Source: Kribbella caucasensis
GTDB taxonomy: Bacteria; Actinomycetota; Actinomycetes; Propionibacteriales; Kribbellaceae
NCBI RefSeq assembly: GCF_004361855.1
Contig: NZ_SNWQ01000002.1
Span: forward strand, 186,001-250,000
DNA: 64,000 nt
Direction: 5' to 3'
The position numbers and the translations under genes were made by a program. Below, piece after piece: positions 59,839-64,000 of this stretch (positions are counted from its first letter, which is position 1; each line of letters begins with the position of its first letter). The notes under the pieces are model-generated. The model was not told the origin of the DNA. It saw nothing but the letters and a program-made list of their open reading frames with translations, and did not search any database.

Positions 59839-61497
59839 GTGACTCCGGAACAGCTCGCTGAGAAGATCCTGCAGGCCCTGACCGCGCTCGTCGACGACGG
59901 CAGCATCGCGCTCGACGGTGGGTTGCCGGGCGAGCTGAAGGTGGAGCGGCCCAAGAACCCCGAGCACGGGGACTACGCGACGAACGTGGCGATGCAGCTG
60001 GGCAAGCGGGCCGGGCTCAATCCGCGGCAGTTCGCCGAGTTGCTGGCGGCCAAGCTCACCGACGACGACGCCATCGACGCGGTCGAGATCGCCGGGCCGG
60101 GGTTCATCAACATCCGGGTCGCGGCCGATGCCCAGGGCAAGGTGGCCGCGCAGATCCTGGAGGCCGGCCCGGAGTACGGGAGTACTGACAGCCTGCACGG
60201 TCAGGCGATCAACCTGGAGTTCATCTCGGCCAACCCGACCGGGCCGCTGCACCTCGGGCACACCCGGTGGGCCGCCGTCGGTGACGCGCTGGCCCGGGTG
60301 CTGGCCAAGGCCGGTGCGGTGGTGACGCGCGAGTTCTACATCAACGACCGCGGCGCCCAGATGGAGAAGTTCGGGGCCAGCCTCCAAGCCGCCGCGCACG
60401 GCCACAAGATCCCCGAGGACGGCTACCACGGCGAGTACATCCTCGACCTCGCCAAGCAGATCGTCGACGAGGTCCCGGACATCCTGACGTTGCCGGAAGA
60501 CGAGCAGGCGACGGCGTTCCGCGAGGCGGGGTACGAGCGGCAGTTGAAGGAGCAGCAGGCTCAGCTCGACCACTTCCGGACCAAGTTCGACGTCTGGTAC
60601 TCCGAGCGCAGCCTGCACGAGCAGAACGGCGTCGGCCACGCGATCGAGAAGCTCCGCGAGCAGGGCCATCTGTACGAGGCGGACGACGCGCTCTGGATGC
60701 GGACCACCGACTTCACCGACGACAAGGACCGGGTGCTGATCCGGACCAACGGCGAGCCGACATACTTCGCCTCCGACGCCGCGTACTACGTGAACAAGCG
60801 CGAGCGCGGCTTCGAGGTTTGCATCTACATGCTCGGCGCGGACCATCACGGCTACGTGAACCGGCTGAAGGCGATCTCGGCCTGCGCCGGTGACGACCCC
60901 GAGCACAACATCGAGATCCTGATCGGCCAGCTGGTGAAGATCCTCAAGGGCGGCGAGGAGATGAAGCTGTCCAAGCGGGCCGGCACCATCGTCACGCTGG
61001 CCGAGCTGGTCGAGGAGGGCGGCGTCGACCCGCTCCGGTACACGCTGTGCCGCTACCCGGTCGACTCCCCGCTGACCCTGGACATCGAGGAGATGACCCG
61101 CCAGGTCAGCGAGAACCCGGTGTACTACGTGCAGTACGCACACGCCCGGCTGGCCTCGATCCTGCGCAACGCCGACGATCTCGGGATCAAGCTGGACGAG
61201 TTCGACCCGGGCCTGCTCAGCCGCGAGCGCGAGGGCGACCTGCTCCGGGCGCTGGCCGAGTTCCCGCGGATCGTGGCGACCGCGGCCGAGTTGCGCGAAC
61301 CGCACCGGATCGCGCGCTACCTGGAGGACACGGCGTCCGCGTTCCACAAGTTCTACGACAGCTGCCGGGTGCTCCCGCGCGGCGACGAGGAGGTCGAGCC
61401 GGTGCACAAGGCCAGGCTGACCCTGGTCGGCGCCACCCGGACCGTCCTCGCCAACGGGCTCGACCTGCTCGGCGTCTCCGCTCCGGAGCGGATGTGA
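59839..61497 (+). CDS. argS: Arginyl-tRNA synthetase
   Basis: A 552-residue class I synthetase. The N-terminal additional domain has ERPKNPEHGDYATNVAMQLG; the HIGH-type motif is SANPTGPLHLGHTRWAAVG; KMSKR appears as MKLSKRAGTIVTL. The C-terminal helical domain (YVQYAHARLASILRNA; RDELVRAL-like region) is complete. GTG at 59839 is the first suitable codon. The stop overlaps lysA GTG (GTGA), so argS and lysA are coupled, as is common in actinobacteria. Confidence 0.97.
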   Translation: MTPEQLAEKILQALTALVDDGSIALDGGLPGELKVERPKNPEHGDYATNVAMQLGKRAGLNPRQFAELLAAKLTDDDAIDAVEIAGPGFINIRVAADAQGKVAAQILEAGPEYGSTDSLHGQAINLEFISANPTGPLHLGHTRWAAVGDALARVLAKAGAVVTREFYINDRGAQMEKFGASLQAAAHGHKIPEDGYHGEYILDLAKQIVDEVPDILTLPEDEQATAFREAGYERQLKEQQAQLDHFRTKFDVWYSERSLHEQNGVGHAIEKLREQGHLYEADDALWMRTTDFTDDKDRVLIRTNGEPTYFASDAAYYVNKRERGFEVCIYMLGADHHGYVNRLKAISACAGDDPEHNIEILIGQLVKILKGGEEMKLSKRAGTIVTLAELVEEGGVDPLRYTLCRYPVDSPLTLDIEEMTRQVSENPVYYVQYAHARLASILRNADDLGIKLDEFDPGLLSREREGDLLRALAEFPRIVATAAELREPHRIARYLEDTASAFHKFYDSCRVLPRGDEEVEPVHKARLTLVGATRTVLANGLDLLGVSAPERM

Positions 61498-62909
61498 GGG
61501 CGCACGAGGCAGGGGCCCTGCACGCGGACATCGGCCACCGCGGCCCGTCCTGGCTCCGGGCCCCACGCGACGTCAACGATCTCATCCCGTCGCTGTGGTC
61601 GCACACCGCGAAGAAGACCGGCGAGGGCTCGCTGGTGGTCGGTGGTGTCGACGTCCGTGACCTGGTCGCCGAGCACGGCAGCCCGGCGTACGTGCTGGAC
61701 GAGGACGACTTCCGGTCCCGGGCCCGGGCGTTCAAGCATGCGTTCAAGGACTTCGACGTGTACTACGCCGGCAAGGCGTTCCTGTGTACGACGGTCGTTC
61801 GCTGGGTGATGGAGGAAGGGCTCAACCTCGACGTCTGTTCCGGTGGCGAGCTCGCGGTCGCGCTCCGGGCCGGCGCCGATCCGAAGCGACTGGGTTTCCA
61901 CGGCAACAACAAGTCCGAGCAGGAGCTGGCCCGCGCGCTGGACGCCGGTGTCGGCCGGATCATCGTCGACTCCCTGCACGAGATCAGCCGGCTGATCGAG
62001 CTGGCCCGGGAGCGCGACACGATAGCACCGGTGATGGTCCGGGTCACCGCGGGCGTCGAGGCGCACACCCACGAGTACATCGCGACCGCACACGAGGACC
62101 AGAAGTTCGGTTTCTCGATCACCTCCGGCGCCGCCTATGAAGCCGTTGCCCGAGTCAACGAAGCACCCGAGCTCGACCTGCTCGGGCTGCACTCGCACAT
62201 CGGCTCGCAGATCTTCGACTCATCCGGTTTCGAGGTGGCCGCGAAGCGCGTGATCGCCTTGCACGCAAGGGTTTCCGATGAGCTGGGCGTCGACATGCCG
62301 GAGCTCGACCTCGGTGGTGGTTTCGGGATCGCGTACACCACCCAGGACGACCCGTCGGACCCGGCGCAGCTCGCAACCGAGATGGGCAAGATCGTCGAGC
62401 ACGAGTGCCGCGCGCAGGAGGTCGACGTACCAAAGGTGTCGATCGAACCGGGCCGCGCGATCGTCGGACCGGCCGTCTGCACGGTCTACACGGTCGGTAC
62501 GGTCAAGCAGGTCGCGCTCGATTACGGTGCCGAGCGCACCTATGTGTCAGTCGACGGCGGGATGAGCGACAACATCCGCACCGCCCTGTACGACGCGGAC
62601 TACTCCTGCACCATCGCCAACCGGTACTCCGATGCCGAGCCCACGCTGGCCCGGGTGGTCGGCAAGCACTGCGAGTCCGGTGACATCGTGGTGAAGGACG
62701 AGTTCCTGCCGTCCGACCTGGCCCCGGGCGACCTGATCGCCGTACCGGGGACCGGGGCGTACTGCAGGTCGATGGCGAGCAACTACAACCACGTACCGCG
62801 GCCACCGGTGATCGCGGTCAAGGACGGTCGCACCCGCGTCGTCGTACGCCGGGAAACCGAAGACGACCTGCTGATGCTGGACATGGGAGTTGAGGGGCAT
62901 GTCTCCTAG
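61494..62909 (+). CDS. lysA: Diaminopimelate decarboxylase
   Basis: A 471-residue PLP enzyme, last step of lysine synthesis. The PLP lysine lies in FDVYYAGKAFLCTTV; HGNNKS, GLHSHIGSQIFD, LDLGGGFGIAYT, EPGRAIVGPA and PGTGAYCRSMASNYN are the family blocks. GTG at 61494 overlaps the argS stop. The last codons and stop (TAG at 62907) take part in a 25-bp inverted repeat with the region before hom. Confidence 0.97.
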   Translation: MRAHEAGALHADIGHRGPSWLRAPRDVNDLIPSLWSHTAKKTGEGSLVVGGVDVRDLVAEHGSPAYVLDEDDFRSRARAFKHAFKDFDVYYAGKAFLCTTVVRWVMEEGLNLDVCSGGELAVALRAGADPKRLGFHGNNKSEQELARALDAGVGRIIVDSLHEISRLIELARERDTIAPVMVRVTAGVEAHTHEYIATAHEDQKFGFSITSGAAYEAVARVNEAPELDLLGLHSHIGSQIFDSSGFEVAAKRVIALHARVSDELGVDMPELDLGGGFGIAYTTQDDPSDPAQLATEMGKIVEHECRAQEVDVPKVSIEPGRAIVGPAVCTVYTVGTVKQVALDYGAERTYVSVDGGMSDNIRTALYDADYSCTIANRYSDAEPTLARVVGKHCESGDIVVKDEFLPSDLAPGDLIAVPGTGAYCRSMASNYNHVPRPPVIAVKDGRTRVVVRRETEDDLLMLDMGVEGHVS

Positions 62910-63059
62910 CCCCGTGCGTGCTGCGCTGCACTCGGCGGCGCACCTCGCTGCACTGGTGCAAAGGTCACGATGCTCCGCATCGAGCCCTTCACCCCAGCAC
63001 ACCGAGCCACACCCCCGAGCACATGCTCGCGACTGCACGGGACTAGGAGACATGCCCCT
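62893..63059 (+). promoter_or_regulatory. Inverted repeat linking lysA end to hom ribosome-binding site
   Basis: Arms at 62893-62917 and 63035-63059 pair with one mismatch in 25. The left arm contains the end of lysA and its TAG. The right arm contains AGGAG (63045-63049), the Shine-Dalgarno for hom, and ends at the base before its GTG. A smaller hairpin, CGATG/CATCG, lies in the 117-bp loop. In mRNA the stem would hide the hom ribosome-binding site unless opened. Confidence 0.75.
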
Positions 63060-64000
63060 GTGAACGAGAAACCCCTCAAGGTTGCGCTGCTGGGTTGTGG
63101 CGTCGTCGGGACCGAGGTGGTCCGGATCCTCACCGACCAGGCCGAGCACCTCGCCGCCCGCGTCGGCGCGCCGCTGGAGATCGCCGGCATCGCCGTACGC
63201 CGGCCCGGGCGCGCGCGGGATATCGCGGTGGACCCTTCGCTGATCACGACCGACGCGCAGGCCCTGGTCTCGCGCGGCGACCTGGACATCGTGATCGAGG
63301 TGATCGGTGGGATCGAACCGGCTCGCGGCCTGATCCTCACCGCGCTCGAGCACGGCGCCTCCGTGGTCACCGCGAACAAGGCGCTGCTCGCCGAGGACGG
63401 CCCGGCCCTGTTCGCCGCCGCCGAGAAGTACCAGCGCGACCTGTACTTCGAGGCGTCCGTCGCCGGTGCGATCCCGATCCTGCGTCCATTGCGCGAGTCG
63501 CTGGCCGGGGACGACGTGACCCGGGTGATGGGCATCGTCAACGGCACCACGAACTACATCCTGGACAAGATGGACTCCACCGGCGCCGGGTTCGACGAGG
63601 CGCTCGAGGAGGCCCAGGCACTCGGGTACGCCGAGGCGGATCCGACTGCGGACATCGAGGGATTCGACGCCGCCGCCAAGGCCGCGCTGCTGGCGAGTTT
63701 GGCCTTCCACACAAGGGTTTCCATCGCGGATGTGCATCGCGAGGGCATCACCGAGGTGTCGGCGACCGACATCGCCTCGGCCCGCGAGATGGGCTGCGTG
63801 GTCAAGTCGCTGGCGATCTGCGAGCTGGACGAGGCGACCGACTCGGTGAGCGCCCGGGTCTACCCGGCGATGATCCCGTTGACCCATCCGCTGGCGTCCG
63901 TCCGCGACGCGTTCAACGCCGTTTTCGTGGAATCCAAGGCGGCCGGCCAGCTGATGTTCTATGGTCGTGGGGCCGGCGGCGCCCCGACGGCCAGTGCTGT
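63060..64000 (+). CDS. hom: Homoserine dehydrogenase (3' end beyond window)
   Basis: At least 313 residues are visible; the gene runs off the window. The NADP-binding start is KVALLGCGVVGTEVVRIL; GGIEPARGLILTAL, VVTANKALLAE, EASVAGAIPILRPLRESL, MGIVNGTTNYIL and YAEADPTADIEGFDAAAKAALLASLAF are standard Hom motifs. GTG at 63060 is 10 bp after AGGAG. It shares the aspartate pathway with lysA just upstream. Its translation may be controlled by the inverted repeat that covers its ribosome-binding site. Confidence 0.95.
   Translation, partial: MNEKPLKVALLGCGVVGTEVVRILTDQAEHLAARVGAPLEIAGIAVRRPGRARDIAVDPSLITTDAQALVSRGDLDIVIEVIGGIEPARGLILTALEHGASVVTANKALLAEDGPALFAAAEKYQRDLYFEASVAGAIPILRPLRESLAGDDVTRVMGIVNGTTNYILDKMDSTGAGFDEALEEAQALGYAEADPTADIEGFDAAAKAALLASLAFHTRVSIADVHREGITEVSATDIASAREMGCVVKSLAICELDEATDSVSARVYPAMIPLTHPLASVRDAFNAVFVESKAAGQLMFYGRGAGGAPTASA

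Noticed and set aside
59614..61566. 650-codon open frame antisense to argS
   Set aside because: argS is complete on the plus strand; the antisense translation is Val/Leu/Asp-rich shadow sequence.

Overview
The window is about 64 kb of very GC-rich, densely coding chromosome from an actinomycete. Evidence: strong third-position GC bias, frequent GTG/TTG starts, four-base stop/start overlaps, and the actinobacterial pafA-pafB-pafC-tatA-tatC-helY neighbourhood. The flavour (many paired small accessory enzymes, ECF42-type sigma, WYL regulators) fits Propionibacteriales such as Kribbella, but that placement is a guess; the phylum is secure. No prophage, CRISPR array or IS transposase was seen.

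Layout. 1-2.3 kb: end of a riboflavin operon (RibM/PnuC-type transporter, ribBA, ribH). 2.4-12.3 kb: accessory genes, including a tandem pair of double-domain proteins of unknown function beside a WYL regulator, a MarR/NmrA pair, a frameshifted P1-family peptidase, a metallo-hydrolase, a HIT-like protein, a cupin, an LLM oxidoreductase and an APH-like kinase. 12.7-19.7 kb: ald, xerD, an orphan parA, a ribbon-helix-helix-like gene, scpA, scpB and rluB, a chromosome-segregation cluster. 19.8-32.6 kb: pafA, an FKBP lipoprotein, a DUF3866 protein, pafB, pafC, a winged-helix protein, tatA, tatC, a diacylglycerol-kinase-like protein and helY. This is the protein-tagging, DNA-damage and secretion neighbourhood, but pup, dop and proteasome genes are absent from the window. 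32.6-42.5 kb: a secreted DUF1906 protein, a GyrI-like protein, a TPR protein, a second metallo-hydrolase, a flavoprotein with a divergent LysR regulator, a nonsense-mutated cupin, an SDR and two paralogous membrane proteins. 42.6-49.1 kb: cobalamin genes cobG-cobH-cobIJ and cobF, separated by a marR-MFS efflux pair. 49.2-54.1 kb: zwf, a VOC protein, a DGPF/ECF42 sigma operon and a DinB-like gene that shares its promoter motif. 54.1-59.8 kb: a frameshifted membrane protein, a trypsin-like protease, tRNA-Arg(CCG) with a broken partial copy, PspC, two lipoproteins and a VapBC pair. 59.8-64 kb: argS, lysA and hom (truncated by the window end).

The most unusual signals lie in and around ordinary genes. 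(1) The last bases of lysA, including its stop codon, can pair almost perfectly with the ribosome-binding site of hom. (2) A metallo-hydrolase gene end is likewise followed by an inverted copy of itself, and a third gene end is repeated in tandem. (3) A 53-bp palindromic repeat occurs four times as two close pairs. (4) Two promoters share TGTCTG-N17-CGTC, defining a small ECF sigma regulon. (5) An orphan ParA is followed by a ribbon-helix-helix-like gene inside the condensin operon, with a 16-bp palindrome upstream. (6) In-frame 15-24 bp tandem repeats sit inside several otherwise conserved proteins. Three genes look broken by one small change each (a 2-bp insertion, an amber codon, a 1-bp insertion); sequencing error cannot be excluded from the sequence alone.
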